64,000 bases of DNA from Pelomonas sp. CA6 (GTDB lineage: Bacteria > Pseudomonadota > Gammaproteobacteria > Burkholderiales > Burkholderiaceae_C): positions 1 to 64,000 of the forward strand of contig NZ_JAKZFD010000015.1 in assembly GCF_022549225.1 (NCBI RefSeq), given 5' to 3'. A program made the translations under genes and the position numbers. The notes under the pieces are model-generated. The model had not been told where the DNA came from, did no database searches, and saw only the letters and a list, made by a program, of their open reading frames with translations. How positions within the stretch are numbered: position 1 is the first letter of the stretch; each line of letters begins with the position of its first letter. This document shows positions 35,880-46,220 of the stretch, piece after piece.

Positions 35880-36581
35880 TCATGGGGCCTCGGCCTCGGC
35901 GTCGGCATCGCTGGCGTCGGCGCACTCCATCACATAGCCGAAGCCGCGCACCGTGCGTATCGCGACGCCCAAGGTGGCGAAACGCTTGCGCAGCCGGTGC
36001 ACATAGACCTCCACCGAGTTTTCGCTGAAGTCGGAGGACCAGCTGGACAGCCGTGCGACGATGGCCTCCTTGCTCACGACCCGGCCGGCGCGCTGCATCA
36101 GCATCTCGGTCAACGCGTGCTCGCGCGGCGACAGCCGCACCGGTTCGCCGCGATGGAAGAGTTCGCGGTGCGACAGGTCCAGCACCAGCTCGCCCAGCTG
36201 CAGCGTGTCGCTGATCCGCCCTTCCAGACGACGCCGGAGCGCGCGCAGCCGGGCGATCAACTCGGGCAGCTCGAATGGCTTCACGAGGTAGTCATCCGCA
36301 CCGGCGTTGAGTCCGCTGACGCGGTCCGCCAGTTCGTCCCGCGCACTGAGCAGCAAGACCGGCAACCTGGCGCCCTCGCCGCGCCAGTGGCGCAGCACGC
36401 TCATGCCGTCCAGTCCGGGCAGCCCCAGATCCAGCACCGCCAGCTCGAACTGGCCGATCAACCCGGGCGCGACGGCGCTGCGTCCATCGCCCAGCACGTC
36501 AACCTGCCAGCCTTCGCGCGCCAGCGCGCGGGCCACGCCCAGGCTCAGCGCCTCATCGTCTTCCACCAACAGAACCCGCAT
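35880..36581 (-). CDS. QseB/TctD-like response regulator
   Basis: A 233-residue OmpR-family regulator. The receiver has acidic EDD at 7-9, Asp 51 in LDLGLPGLDGMSV, and VKPF. The winged helix ends EVYVHRLRKRFATLGVAIRTVRGFGYV, with the SENSVEVYVHRLRKR signature of the QseB/PmrA/TctD group. A short Asp/Ala/Glu-rich tail (CADASDADAEAEAP) follows. It is transcribed before its kinase. A perfect inverted repeat lies 31-51 bases upstream of the ATG. Confidence 0.9.
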   Translation of the reverse strand: MRVLLVEDDEALSLGVARALAREGWQVDVLGDGRSAVAPGLIGQFELAVLDLGLPGLDGMSVLRHWRGEGARLPVLLLSARDELADRVSGLNAGADDYLVKPFELPELIARLRALRRRLEGRISDTLQLGELVLDLSHRELFHRGEPVRLSPREHALTEMLMQRAGRVVSKEAIVARLSSWSSDFSENSVEVYVHRLRKRFATLGVAIRTVRGFGYVMECADASDADAEAEAP

Positions 36582-36611
36582 CGGCCACCCAATTCACACC
36601 CGTTGCTCACC

Positions 36612-36632
36612 GGCCGCACATTTCGTGCGGCC
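36612..36632. promoter_or_regulatory. Inverted repeat upstream of the response regulator gene
   Basis: GGCCGCAC-ATTTC-GTGCGGCC is a perfect 8-bp inverted repeat between the regulator start and the sodB terminator. It could be an operator, a promoter-proximal hairpin or part of transcription termination; no consensus settles it. Confidence 0.4.
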
Positions 36633-36646
36633 GTCGCATTCTGACG

Positions 36647-36672
36647 AAAAAAAACCGGCCCACAGGACCGGT
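36647..36672 (-). terminator. Terminator of sodB
   Basis: On the minus strand a 5-bp ACCGG/CCGGT stem with inner pairing is followed by eight T, about 30 bases after the sodB stop. Confidence 0.85.
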
Positions 36673-36701
36673 CGGGATCAGCGGCCGAGGCCGGCGCAGA
36701 C

Positions 36702-37283
36702 TCAGGCGAAGTTGGCCTGCGCGAACTCCCAGTTCACCAGATGGTTCAGGAAAGTTTCGACGAACTTGGGACGCAGGTTGCGATAGTCGATGTAGTAGGC
36801 GTGCTCCCACACATCGATGGTCAGCAGGGCCTTGTCGCCGGTGGTCAGGGGGGTGCCGGCGGCGCCCATGTTGACGATGTCCACGGAGCCGTCGGCCTTC
36901 TTCACCAGCCAGGTCCAGCCCGAACCGAAGTTGCCCACGGCGCTCTTCGTGAAGGCTTCCTTGAAGGCATCGTAGCTGCCCCACTTGGCGTTGATCGCAT
37001 CGGCCAGCGCGCCGCTCGGTGCGCCACCGCCGTTGGGCTTCATGCAGTTCCAGAAGAAGGTGTGGTTCCAGATCTGCGCGGCGTTGTTGTAGATGCCGCC
37101 GCTGGAGGTCTTGACGATCTCTTCCAGCGTCTTGCTCTCGAACTCCGTGCCCTTCTGCAGGTTGTTCAGATTCACCACGTAGGCGTTGTGATGCTTGCCG
37201 TGGTGGAACTCCAGCGTCTCGGCGCTCAGGTGCGGCGCCAGGGCGTCCTTGGCATAGGGCAAGGAAGGCAGAACATGTTCCAT
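36702..37283 (-). CDS. sodB: Superoxide dismutase (Fe type)
   Basis: A 193-residue cytoplasmic SodB dismutating superoxide. Metal ligands fit His 27 ([13 protein letters not shown]), the His of [11 protein letters not shown], and Asp/His in [14 protein letters not shown]. The segments [18 protein letters not shown] and FGSGWTWLV are typical of the Fe-specific group. AGAGGAG is 5 bases before the ATG. A TACAAT -10-like sequence lies about 45 bases upstream, but no good -35 is seen. It has its own terminator. Confidence 0.96.
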   Translation of the reverse strand: MEHVLPSLPYAKDALAPHLSAETLEFHHGKHHNAYVVNLNNLQKGTEFESKTLEEIVKTSSGGIYNNAAQIWNHTFFWNCMKPNGGGAPSGALADAINAKWGSYDAFKEAFTKSAVGNFGSGWTWLVKKADGSVDIVNMGAAGTPLTTGDKALLTIDVWEHAYYIDYRNLRPKFVETFLNHLVNWEFAQANFA

Positions 37284-37387
37284 GAAGACTCCTCTGTATC
37301 GGTTGAGTTTGACGGGCGTCAGGGCGGATTGTAGGCAGCCGGCCTTGTCCCCCGGCCCGGTGTTGGCTTGTGCGAACCCGGAACAGG

Positions 37388-38758
37388 TCAGGGCTGCGGG
37401 TCCGCCGGCTCGACCCCTTCCACCCGCAGCGCGGCCCGGCCGTCGGCGAGCACCGCGCCCAGGGCCTGCCCTGGGGCCAGTTGGCGCACCGACACCAGAG
37501 CCTGCCCTCGGCCATCGTCCAGCCAGGCGTAGCCGCGCGCGAGCACGCGCTGCGGGTCGAGTGCTTCCAGCCGCTGGCCCAGCGCGTCCAGGCGCAGGCG
37601 CTGGCGTTCGCACAGCAGCGGCGCGCTGCGCTGCCAACGCTCGCGCAAATGCTGCAAGCGCTGCTGGCGCGCCGCCAAGGCCTGCGGCAGCAGCATCGCC
37701 AGGCGGAACTCCAAATGCCCCAAGCGCTGGGACTGCAGGCGCAGCCGCTGTGGCAAGACCTGACCCCAACGCTGCCCCAGCAGGTCCAGCCTGCGCCGCT
37801 GGCGGGCCAGCGCATCGCCGGGCCGCGCCAGCCGCAAGGCCAGCCGGTCCAGGGTCTGGGCCATCACGTCCAGCCGCTGGCCCAGGCGCCGCGCCAGTCT
37901 CGCCTCCAGCGCCAGCAGCTGCTCCAGCAGCGCTTCGCGCGGCGAGATGGCGAGCTCGGCCGCCGCAGTGGGTGTGGGCGCGCGCAGATCGGCGACCAGA
38001 TCGGCCAGGGTCAGGTCGGTCTCGTGGCCTACGCCACAGATCAGTGGCAGTTCACTCTGCGCCACCGCGCGCACGACCCGTTCATCGTTGAAGGCCCACA
38101 GGTCCTCCAGCGATCCTCCACCGCGCACCAGCAGCAGCACATCGACCTCGCGCCGCTCATTGGCCAGGGCCAGCGCGCGCACCAGCGCGTCCGGCGCGTC
38201 GGCCCCCTGCACCGGGCTCGGGTAGATGACGACCTCGACCTGCGGCGCACGCCGCGCCAAGGCAGTCAGCACGTCGCGCAGGGCCGCCGCGGCGGTGGAG
38301 GTCACGATGCCCAAACGACGCGGAAAGCGCGGCAGCGGCTTCTTGCCCGCGGGGTCGAAGAGCCCCTGGGCCTCCAGCGCGGCCTTGAGACGCAGGAACT
38401 GCTCGTAGAGCGCACCCTCACCGCTGCGCCGCATCGCCTCGGCGACGAACTGCAGTTCGCCGCGCGGCTCGTAAATGGCCATGCGGCCCCGCAGCTGCAC
38501 GCGCTGACCATCCTGGGGGCTGAAGTCCAGCATCGCCGCGGTGCGCCGGAACAGCGCACAGCGCAGCAGCCCAGGCCGCCCGTCAGCATCCTTGAGGCTG
38601 AAATAGCAATGACCGCTGGCGGCGCGGGTGAAACCGGAAATCTCGCCCTCCACCGTGACCGCGCCAAAGCGCGCCGCCATCGCGTCGGACAAGGCCGACA
38701 ACAAGGCCGCCACGCCCCAGACCATGCGTGGCGATGCGGGTTTCCAGCCCTCAACCAT
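37388..38758 (-). CDS. xseA: Exodeoxyribonuclease VII large subunit
   Basis: A 456-residue XseA, the catalytic subunit of a single-strand DNA exonuclease used in repair. The N-terminal OB domain ([24 protein letters not shown]) leads to the catalytic core, with [32 protein letters not shown] and [24 protein letters not shown] long Gln/Arg/Leu-rich coiled coil (about 265-400) and the C-terminal ARGYAWLDD follow. The ATG at 38758 is chosen; an internal ATG at 38725 also fits. A perfect 14-bp inverted repeat ends 8 bases before the first ATG. The small subunit xseB is not in the window. Confidence 0.94.
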   Translation of the reverse strand: MVEGWKPASPRMVWGVAALLSALSDAMAARFGAVTVEGEISGFTRAASGHCYFSLKDADGRPGLLRCALFRRTAAMLDFSPQDGQRVQLRGRMAIYEPRGELQFVAEAMRRSGEGALYEQFLRLKAALEAQGLFDPAGKKPLPRFPRRLGIVTSTAAAALRDVLTALARRAPQVEVVIYPSPVQGADAPDALVRALALANERREVDVLLLVRGGGSLEDLWAFNDERVVRAVAQSELPLICGVGHETDLTLADLVADLRAPTPTAAAELAISPREALLEQLLALEARLARRLGQRLDVMAQTLDRLALRLARPGDALARQRRRLDLLGQRWGQVLPQRLRLQSQRLGHLEFRLAMLLPQALAARQQRLQHLRERWQRSAPLLCERQRLRLDALGQRLEALDPQRVLARGYAWLDDGRGQALVSVRQLAPGQALGAVLADGRAALRVEGVEPADPQP

Positions 38759-38766
38759 GCGCAAAC

Positions 38767-38812
38767 CCAGGATTGGCGCGGGTCGGGAACTCCACAGCCG
38801 CGCCAATCCTGG
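38767..38812. repeat. Perfect 14-bp inverted repeat before xseA
   Basis: Left arm CCAGGATTGGCGCG (38767-38780), 18-base loop, right arm CGCGCCAATCCTGG (38799-38812). In xseA mRNA it would form a hairpin ending about 8 bases before the ATG, where the ribosome binds. Confidence 0.8.
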
Positions 38813-38951
38813 TCCGGCGGGCCATTTCACCCGTCACGCCCGCGTCACATGGCGCTAAGCGATTGAATTTGCTTAACTTTTTCATGCTCAAAAATAAGGC
38901 AATCCAGCGCAGCCCCCGATCTGATCGGCCGAGGACGCATCCGCTCAGGAC

Positions 38952-38972
38952 TTACGCACAAAGTTATCCACA
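38952..38972. promoter_or_regulatory. Tandem DnaA-box-like sites
   Basis: TTATCCACA (38964-38972) is the consensus high-affinity DnaA box, and TTACGCACA (38952-38960) differs from TTATNCACA at one base. They have the same orientation and are 12 bases apart, next to an AT-rich patch. Confidence 0.55.
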
Positions 38973-39146
38973 GCTTCGGTGGATGAGTTGGCAGGCCCCC
39001 GACAGGACTCGCCCGGCGGGAGCACCCGCCCCTGTCGCGCGATGCCGCCAGGCCGCCTGGCGGACGCCTCGCTTGGGCCCATAATCGCGGCCACGGGAGG
39101 GGCACCCGGCCCCGGGGCCCGGCACCGACAAGAAGGGACGAACACC

Positions 39147-39779
39147 TTGTTTTCGATCATACAAGCCGCCGGCTGGCCGATCTGGCCCTTGCTGCTGTGC
39201 TCGGTCGTGGCGCTGGCCCTGATCATCGAGCGCCTGATCAATCTGCGCGCCTCCCGCGTGGCGCCCGCCAGCCTGCTGGACGAGGTACTGAGCGTGAGCC
39301 AGGCCCAGTTACCGACGCCGGACGTGGTCGGCAAGCTGGCCGAGAACTCGTTGCTGGGCCAGGTGTTGGCCAGCGGGCTGCGCGTCGCTGCCGCCGAGCC
39401 ACGAGCCGCTGAAGCGCGCCTGCGCCAGGTCTTCGAACTGGCCGGCCGTGGCGCCATCCACCAGATGGAGCGCTACCTCAACACGCTGGGCACCATCGCC
39501 GCCGCGGCGCCGCTACTGGGGCTGCTGGGCACGGTGGTGGGCATGATTGAAATTTTCGGCAGCCAGAGTCCGAGCGGCAACAACCCGGCGCTGCTGGCCC
39601 ACGGCATTTCGATCGCGCTCTACAACACCGCCTTCGGGCTGATCATCGCGATCCCGTCGCTGATGTTCTATCGCTACTTCCGCGGCAAGGTCGAGGCCTA
39701 CGTGATCGACATGGAACAGGCCTGCGACCGGCTGCTGAGCCTGCTGCTGGTGCGCGCCGGCCAGGGAGCGGCGCGATGA
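39147..39779 (+). CDS. ExbB/TolQ/MotA-family proton channel protein
   Basis: A 210-residue inner-membrane channel subunit with three hydrophobic segments (about 8-28, 115-140, 160-182). The hallmark region NTLGTIAAAAPLLGLLGTVVGMIEIF and the helix HGISIALYNTAFGLIIAIP are present. It pairs with the following ExbD and supplies proton-motive force. It starts at TTG (39147), with AAGGGA 8 bases upstream; no in-frame ATG fits. It is coupled by ATGA to exbD and located ahead of lpxK/kdsB, a conserved betaproteobacterial order. Confidence 0.9.
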   Translation: MFSIIQAAGWPIWPLLLCSVVALALIIERLINLRASRVAPASLLDEVLSVSQAQLPTPDVVGKLAENSLLGQVLASGLRVAAAEPRAAEARLRQVFELAGRGAIHQMERYLNTLGTIAAAAPLLGLLGTVVGMIEIFGSQSPSGNNPALLAHGISIALYNTAFGLIIAIPSLMFYRYFRGKVEAYVIDMEQACDRLLSLLLVRAGQGAAR

Positions 39780-40192
39780 AGTTCCGCCGCCGCAGCCAGG
39801 AGGAACCGGAGATCAACCTGATCCCCTTCATCGACGTGCTGCTGGTGGTGCTGATTTTCCTGATGCTGTCCACCACCTATTCGAAATTCACCGAGCTGCA
39901 GGTCACCCTGCCCACCGCCAGTGCCGACGCGCTGCAGGAGCGGCCGGCGGAGATCATCGTCGCGATCTCCGCAGACGGCCGCTATTCGGTGGACCGCAGC
40001 GCGGTCGATGGCCGTTCGGTGGAACTGCTCACCGCGGCGCTGCAACGCGCCGCCCAGGGCAAGCAGGACCCGCTGCTGGTGGTGTCGGCCGATGCCGCCA
40101 CCGCCCATCAGAGCGTGGTCAACGTGATGGACGCGGCGCGGCGCGCCGGACTGCCCAAGCTGGTATTCGCCGCCAACAAGTCCTCCGAATGA
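39776..40192 (+). CDS. ExbD/TolR-family protein
   Basis: A 138-residue single-span protein. The basic N-terminus MKFRRRSQEEPEINLIPFID leads to the helix VLLVVLIFLMLSTTYSKF, in which the Asp of PFID is the conserved proton-relay residue. The periplasmic domain ends VVNVMDAARRAGLPKLVFA. It overlaps exbB and lpxK by 4 bases on each side, so all three are coupled. Its partner (TonB or another energised protein) is not encoded here; a second, tonB-linked set is at 45-48 kb. Confidence 0.92.
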   Translation: MKFRRRSQEEPEINLIPFIDVLLVVLIFLMLSTTYSKFTELQVTLPTASADALQERPAEIIVAISADGRYSVDRSAVDGRSVELLTAALQRAAQGKQDPLLVVSADAATAHQSVVNVMDAARRAGLPKLVFAANKSSE

Positions 40193-41227
40193 GTCTGTCG
40201 CTGCGTCTGGCCCAGCGCCTGCAGCAGGCCTGGCGCGAGGACGATGCGCTGGCCCAGGCACTGCGCCCGCTGGCCGCCTTGCATCGCGTGGTGCAAACGC
40301 TCAAGGTCTGCGTCTACCGCCGGAGGCTGAAGCGCAGCGCTGCGCTGCCTGTGCCCGTCATTGTAGTGGGCAACTGGATCGTCGGTGGCGCCGGCAAGAC
40401 CCCCACCCTGCTCGCGCTGCTGGCCCATTTGCGCGCCCTGGGGCTGCGGGTGGGGGTGGTCTCGCGCGGCTACGGACGCCGGGAGGATGGCGGCGCCCAC
40501 CTGGTGCAGCCCGGCGACCCCGCCGAGCTCTGCGGTGACGAGCCCTTGCTGATCCGCCTGCGCAGCGGTGTGCCGGTGGCGGTGGGACGCGACCGCGTCG
40601 CGGCGGCGCGCCTGCTGCTTGACCGCCATCCCGAACTGCAGCTGCTGCTGTCCGACGACGGACTGCAGCATTGGCGCCTGCCGCGCCAGCTCAGCATCCT
40701 GGTCTTCGACGAGCGCGGCTTGGGCAATGGCCGCCTGCTGCCCGCCGGGCCGCTGCGCCAGGACCGAGAACTGCCGCCACCGCCAGGCAGCGCCGGCACA
40801 CGGCTGGTGCTGTACAACGCGACGGCCCCGAGCACGCCGCTGCCCGGTCATCTGGCCCGCCGCGAACTGGCCGGTGCGGTTCGGCTGCGCGACTGGTGTG
40901 CCGGCGAACCGGCCCGGCTGGACGCGCTGCACGCGCTGCGCGGCCGCCCGCTGCTGGCGGCCGCCGGACTGGCCCAGCCGGAGCGATTCTTCGCGATGCT
41001 CGAACAACAAGGGCTGACCCTCGAACGGCTGCCACTGGCCGACCATGCCACTCTGCAGCCACTGCCCTGGCCGCGCGAGCGCGAAGTGCTGGTGACCGAA
41101 AAGGACGCCGTGAAGTTGCGCCATTTGGCCCAGGACGACCCGCCGATCTGGGTGGTGGCGCTAGACTTCCGGCCCGAACACGCTTTCTTCGAGGCCTTGC
41201 AGCACTGTCTGCGGCCGCTGCTGAGCC

Positions 41228-41247
<20 letters not shown>
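40189..41247 (+). CDS. lpxK: Tetraacyldisaccharide 4'-kinase
   Basis: A 352-residue inner-membrane kinase that adds the 4' phosphate in lipid A synthesis. The P-loop GGAGKTP is at about 66-72, in [15 protein letters not shown]. It also shows [42 protein letters not shown] and [13 protein letters not shown], all family landmarks. The N-terminus has the amphipathic membrane-contact helix. The last 20 bases overlap the Trm112-family gene. Coupled to exbD. Confidence 0.95.
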
Positions 41248-43001
<1,754 letters not shown>

Positions 43002-43028
43002 GACGCGCCGCCAACGCGGCACCGGCAC

Positions 43029-43062
43029 AGCGACCCCGCGCAGGCGGTGGTCGCTCTTTTTT
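43029..43062 (+). terminator. Terminator of adk
   Basis: A 7-bp outer stem AGCGACC / GGTCGCT with an inner CCGC-type stem, followed by six T starting two bases later. Confidence 0.88.
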
Positions 43063-43074
43063 CGGCCACAATTG

Positions 43075-43092
43075 ACGTTTACGTTAACGTAA
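43075..43092. promoter_or_regulatory. LiuR-like palindromic operator
   Basis: TTACGTTAACGTAA (43079-43092) is a perfect 14-bp palindrome. Three ACGT tetramers recur at exact 6-base steps (43075, 43081, 43087). The sequence resembles operators of MerR/TetR regulators of branched-chain and fatty-acid catabolism (LiuR/PsrA-like). It lies 33 bases before the ATG of the dehydrogenase. Confidence 0.6.
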
Positions 43093-43124
43093 CTCACCCA
43101 CCCTCTTGGAGCTAGGAGACAGAC

Positions 43125-43883
43125 ATGGAAATCGCAGGCAAGGTCTTCATCGTCACGGGCGGCGCATCCGGCCTGGGCGAAGGCACGGCCCGCATGCTGA
43201 CGCGTGAAGGCGGCAAGGTCGTGATCGCCGACCTGCAGGTGGAACGCGGCGAGGCCCTCGCGGCCGAGCTGGGCGGCGCCTTCGTGAAGTGCGACGTCAG
43301 CCAGGAGGCCGACGGCCAGGCCGTCGTGGCCAAGGCCCTGTCCATGGGCAAGCTGATGGGTCTGGTGAACTGTGCCGGCATCGCCCCGGCCGCCAAGACC
43401 GTGGGCAAGGACGGCGCACACTCGCTGTCGCTGTTCGCCAAGGTGCTCACCGTCAACCTGGTCGGCAGCTTCAACATGATCCGTCTGGCCGCCGAAGCGA
43501 TGAGCAAGAACGAACCGGAAGCCACCGGCGAGCGCGGCGTGATGATCTCCACCGCCTCGGTCGCGGCCTTCGACGGCCAGATGGGCCAGGCCGCCTATGC
43601 CGCCTCCAAGGGCGGCGTCGTCGGCATGACCCTGCCCATCGCGCGCGACCTGGCGCGCAACGGCATCCGCAACATGACCATCGCCCCCGGCATCTTCGGC
43701 ACGCCCATGCTGTTCGGCATGCCCCAAGAAGTCCAGGACGCGCTGGCCGCCAGCGTGCCCTTCCCTTCGCGCCTGGGCCGGCCCGAGGACTATGCCAAGC
43801 TGGTGCACCAGATCATCACCAACGACATGCTCAATGGCGAGGTGATCCGCCTGGACGGCGCGATCCGCATGCAGCCGCGCTGA
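43125..43883 (+). CDS. SDR-family 3-hydroxyacyl-CoA dehydrogenase-like protein
   Basis: A 252-residue short-chain dehydrogenase. The NAD-binding TGGASGLG is at 11-18 and NCAGIAPA at 82-89. The catalytic triad is Ser 145, Tyr 158 and Lys 162 (YAASKGG). The overall form, with [17 protein letters not shown] and [19 protein letters not shown], matches type-II 3-hydroxyacyl-CoA dehydrogenases (HSD17B10-like) of fatty-acid or branched-chain catabolism. GGAG is well placed upstream. The LiuR-like operator supports a catabolic role; substrate is inferred. Confidence 0.85.
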   Translation: MEIAGKVFIVTGGASGLGEGTARMLTREGGKVVIADLQVERGEALAAELGGAFVKCDVSQEADGQAVVAKALSMGKLMGLVNCAGIAPAAKTVGKDGAHSLSLFAKVLTVNLVGSFNMIRLAAEAMSKNEPEATGERGVMISTASVAAFDGQMGQAAYAASKGGVVGMTLPIARDLARNGIRNMTIAPGIFGTPMLFGMPQEVQDALAASVPFPSRLGRPEDYAKLVHQIITNDMLNGEVIRLDGAIRMQPR

Positions 43884-43921
43884 GCGCAGGCCCGCGCGCC
43901 CCAACGGGCCGCGCCAATGCA

Positions 43922-43949
43922 AAAAGGCCTCCCGCAGGGGAGGCCTTTT
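43922..43949. terminator. Bidirectional terminator
   Basis: A 12-bp stem AAAAGGCCTCCC / GGGAGGCCTTTT with a 4-base loop gives T-runs on both strands. It separates the convergent dehydrogenase and TPR genes. Confidence 0.92.
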
Positions 43950-43999
43950 CTATGTGCCCGAGGGTGGCAGGGGCCCACCCCGGGTCAGCCCACGAGGAC

Positions 44000-45244
44000 T
44001 TACTTCTTGGCGCTGCGCGCGTGCACGATCCACAGGCGGGCCAGGTCGGCGCTGCCGTCGTTGCCCTTCACGCCACGCCAGGTCTGCTGTGCCTTGCCGG
44101 CATCGCCGGCCAGGAACTGGGCCAGGCCGAGATAGAGCTTGGCATCTTCCGGACGCTTCAGGTTGTCCTTGGCGATGCCTTCCTCGACCAGCTTGACGCC
44201 CTTGGCGCCCTCGCCGCGGTAGGCCAGCGCCAAACCCAGCTTGATCAGCCCATCGCCTTCCTTGGCGTCGCGTGCATCCTTCTCGGCCGCGGCCTGGCCG
44301 GCCTTGGCTTCCTCGATGCGCTTGACCAGCAGGTCGGCCAGACGCTTCTGACGCGCGGCCTCGGCGCCCTGGCCGAGCACGCCGGCGGCGAAGCCCTTGT
44401 CCATCACCTTCTTGCCCTCTTCGGGGAAGCCGGCCTGGGCGGACAGCTGAGCCATCTCCATGTAATCGTTGGCGTCGCGCAGGTTGTCCGTCGCCAGGCG
44501 CAGGCGATAGACGTCCAGCGTGAAGCGCGGCGAAAAGCCCTTGCGGCTCTGCATCGAGCCCAGCACCTGGGCCCACAGCTGCTTGGTCGGGTAGTAGTTC
44601 AGCAGCTTGTCGACAGCCAGCGCCTCGGTCGCGGTGTCGCCCTTCTTGCTCGCGGCGCTCAGCAACAGATTGAGCTTCTGCTGCGACGGCGTGCGGCCGG
44701 CCTTCTCGTCAGCCTGGATCTCGGCCAGCGTTTCCTTCAGCACGGCGCCGACGTCACCGGAGTTCCACTGCGAATAGGACTGCACCTGCTTGACCGTGGG
44801 GCTGTTGCCGCCGGCGGCGAAGTAGCGGTTGGCCCAGTCCAGCGCCTTGGCGTGGTTGTTGGCGCGCGAATAGGTGCCGGCGATGGACTCCATCATCTGC
44901 AGCTGCTGCGCCTGCGACAGGCGGCCCGAGGCCTTCAGCGCCTCATAGCCCTTGACCATCTGGTCGGCATCGCCGGTGCGCGAGGCCGCAGCCACGCGCA
45001 TCTGCTCCAGTGCCGCGTTCTCGTCGGCATTGCGGCCGCTGACGCCCTCGGCCTCGCGGACCTTGGCGAGCGCTTCCGCGCCCTTGCCGGCCTTCAGCAG
45101 GTCGCCCGCCGCCTTCAGATGCTTGCCCACGTCGGGGCGCACCTGCGCCTGCGCCTGGCCCAGGCCCAGCCGACCCTGCGGTGCATTGCCCAGCACCAGC
45201 GCTGCGGCACCCACGGCCACCGAGGCCAAAGTCTTCAATTTCAT
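44000..45244 (-). CDS. TPR-containing exported protein of the tonB operon
   Basis: A 414-residue protein with a signal peptide (MKLKTLASVAVGAAALVLGN, cleavage near AQAQ). The body is helical, made of degenerate TPR-like repeats, for example LKAAGDLLKAGKGAEALAKVREAE, AGTYSRANNHAKALDWANRYF and LGLAQFLAGDAGKAQQTWRGVKG. It is probably periplasmic. Similar TPR proteins follow tonB-exbB-exbD-exbD sets in betaproteobacteria; their role in TonB-dependent uptake is unknown. A terminator-like hairpin separates it from exbD, so it may be expressed at a lower level. Confidence 0.8.
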   Translation of the reverse strand: MKLKTLASVAVGAAALVLGNAPQGRLGLGQAQAQVRPDVGKHLKAAGDLLKAGKGAEALAKVREAEGVSGRNADENAALEQMRVAAASRTGDADQMVKGYEALKASGRLSQAQQLQMMESIAGTYSRANNHAKALDWANRYFAAGGNSPTVKQVQSYSQWNSGDVGAVLKETLAEIQADEKAGRTPSQQKLNLLLSAASKKGDTATEALAVDKLLNYYPTKQLWAQVLGSMQSRKGFSPRFTLDVYRLRLATDNLRDANDYMEMAQLSAQAGFPEEGKKVMDKGFAAGVLGQGAEAARQKRLADLLVKRIEEAKAGQAAAEKDARDAKEGDGLIKLGLALAYRGEGAKGVKLVEEGIAKDNLKRPEDAKLYLGLAQFLAGDAGKAQQTWRGVKGNDGSADLARLWIVHARSAKK

Positions 45245-45263
45245 CAGGTTCTCTCCTGCAACG

Positions 45264-45304
45264 AAAAACGCGCCACCCTTGCGGGCAGCGCGTTCACTGT
45301 ATCA
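45264..45304 (-). terminator. Terminator/attenuator between the second exbD and the TPR gene
   Basis: On the minus strand AACGCGC pairs with GCGCGTT across a 24-base loop containing a smaller stem, followed by T-rich sequence. It lies 20 bases before the TPR gene start, so it may reduce read-through. Confidence 0.65.
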
Positions 45305-45320
45305 AGCGTTCAGACCGCCA

Positions 45321-45752
45321 TCAGTTCAGGAACTGCTCGTTCCCGACCATGGCCATCTTCTTGACGCCCAGGCGCTGCGCCGCCGCCATCACCGCGGCCA
45401 CGTTGCCGTACTCAACCAGCTTGTTGGGCTTGATGTGCACCTCGGGCTGGTCTGGCTCGGCGACGACCTGGGACAGCTTGGCTTCCAGGTCCGCATGGTT
45501 GGCAACCGGCGTGCCGTCCCACATCACCGTGCCGTCGAAGTCGATGAAGACCTCGTGCACGATGGGATCCTTCAGCGGCTGCTGGTTGCTCGGTGGCGGC
45601 ATGTCCAGGTTGATCGAGTGCAGCTGGATGGGGATGGTGATGATCAGCATCACCAGCAGCACCAGCATCACGTCGATCAGCGGCGTCGTGTTGACGTCCA
45701 GCATCACGTCCGCTTCATCGCCGCCCGAGGAGTTACCAACATTCATTCCCAT
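45321..45752 (-). CDS. ExbD/TolR-family protein (second copy)
   Basis: A 143-residue single-span protein: MGMNVGNSSGGDEADVMLDV, then NTTPLIDVMLVLLVMLIITI, with the functional Asp of LIDVML. The periplasmic domain ends MAAAQRLGVKKMAMVGNEQF. It shares the MGMNVG start and NTTPL(I/V)DVMLVLL with the preceding exbD, pointing to tandem duplication followed by divergence. Such ExbD pairs are known in Xanthomonas-type TonB systems. Confidence 0.9.
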   Translation of the reverse strand: MGMNVGNSSGGDEADVMLDVNTTPLIDVMLVLLVMLIITIPIQLHSINLDMPPPSNQQPLKDPIVHEVFIDFDGTVMWDGTPVANHADLEAKLSQVVAEPDQPEVHIKPNKLVEYGNVAAVMAAAQRLGVKKMAMVGNEQFLN

Positions 45753-45767
45753 GGTTCAACTCCTTGT

Positions 45768-46196
45768 TCAGCCACCCCGAGCCGGCGGCTCGGTGACGAA
45801 CTTGACCTGCATGATGCCGGCGCGCTGGCACGCCACCATCACCTTGCCGACGTTCTCGTAACGCGACTTGTCGTCGCCACGGATATGCACTTCCGGCTGC
45901 GGATTCAGGACAGACACCTTCTTCAGGCGCTCCACCAGGGCCTCGGTATCAGGCACCAGGCTCACGCCCCAGTAGATGTCCCCGTCCTTGGTCACCGCGA
46001 TTTCAATGTTCTCCGGCTTGGTGACGCGGACCGCATTGGTCTCTTTCGGCAGGGTCACCCCCACCGACTGCGTCACCACCGGCACGGTGATCAGGAAGAT
46101 GATCAACAACACCAGCATCACGTCCACGAGGGGCGTGGTGTTGATGGTCGAGACCACCTCGTCTTCGCCGCCGGACGAACCGACGTTCATCCCCAT
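45768..46196 (-). CDS. ExbD/TolR-family protein (first copy)
   Basis: A 142-residue single-span protein: MGMNVGSSGGEDEVVSTINT, then TPLVDVMLVLLIIFLITVPV, with the functional Asp intact. The periplasmic domain ends VGKVMVACQRAGIMQVKFVT. It lies 15 bases from the second exbD and 24 from exbB. It presumably forms mixed complexes with ExbB and TonB encoded upstream. Confidence 0.92.
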   Translation of the reverse strand: MGMNVGSSGGEDEVVSTINTTPLVDVMLVLLIIFLITVPVVTQSVGVTLPKETNAVRVTKPENIEIAVTKDGDIYWGVSLVPDTEALVERLKKVSVLNPQPEVHIRGDDKSRYENVGKVMVACQRAGIMQVKFVTEPPARGG

Positions 46197-46220
46197 GATG
46201 AGTCTCCGGGTGGCTTGGGA

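Larger units (their letters stand above)
38759..39146. other. 388-base intergenic region between xseA and exbB
   Basis: Divergent upstream region. It holds a 14-bp inverted repeat next to xseA, an AT-rich patch around 38860-38905 that contrasts with the high-GC surroundings, and two DnaA-box-like sites at 38952-38972. A GC-rich exbB leader of about 170 bases follows. No convincing small gene or exact sigma-70 promoter was found. Confidence 0.6.

Noticed and set aside
37328-37333. TACAAT upstream of sodB as a full promoter
   Set aside because: The -10 is good, but no -35 is found at 16-18 bases; left as a remark in the sodB entry.
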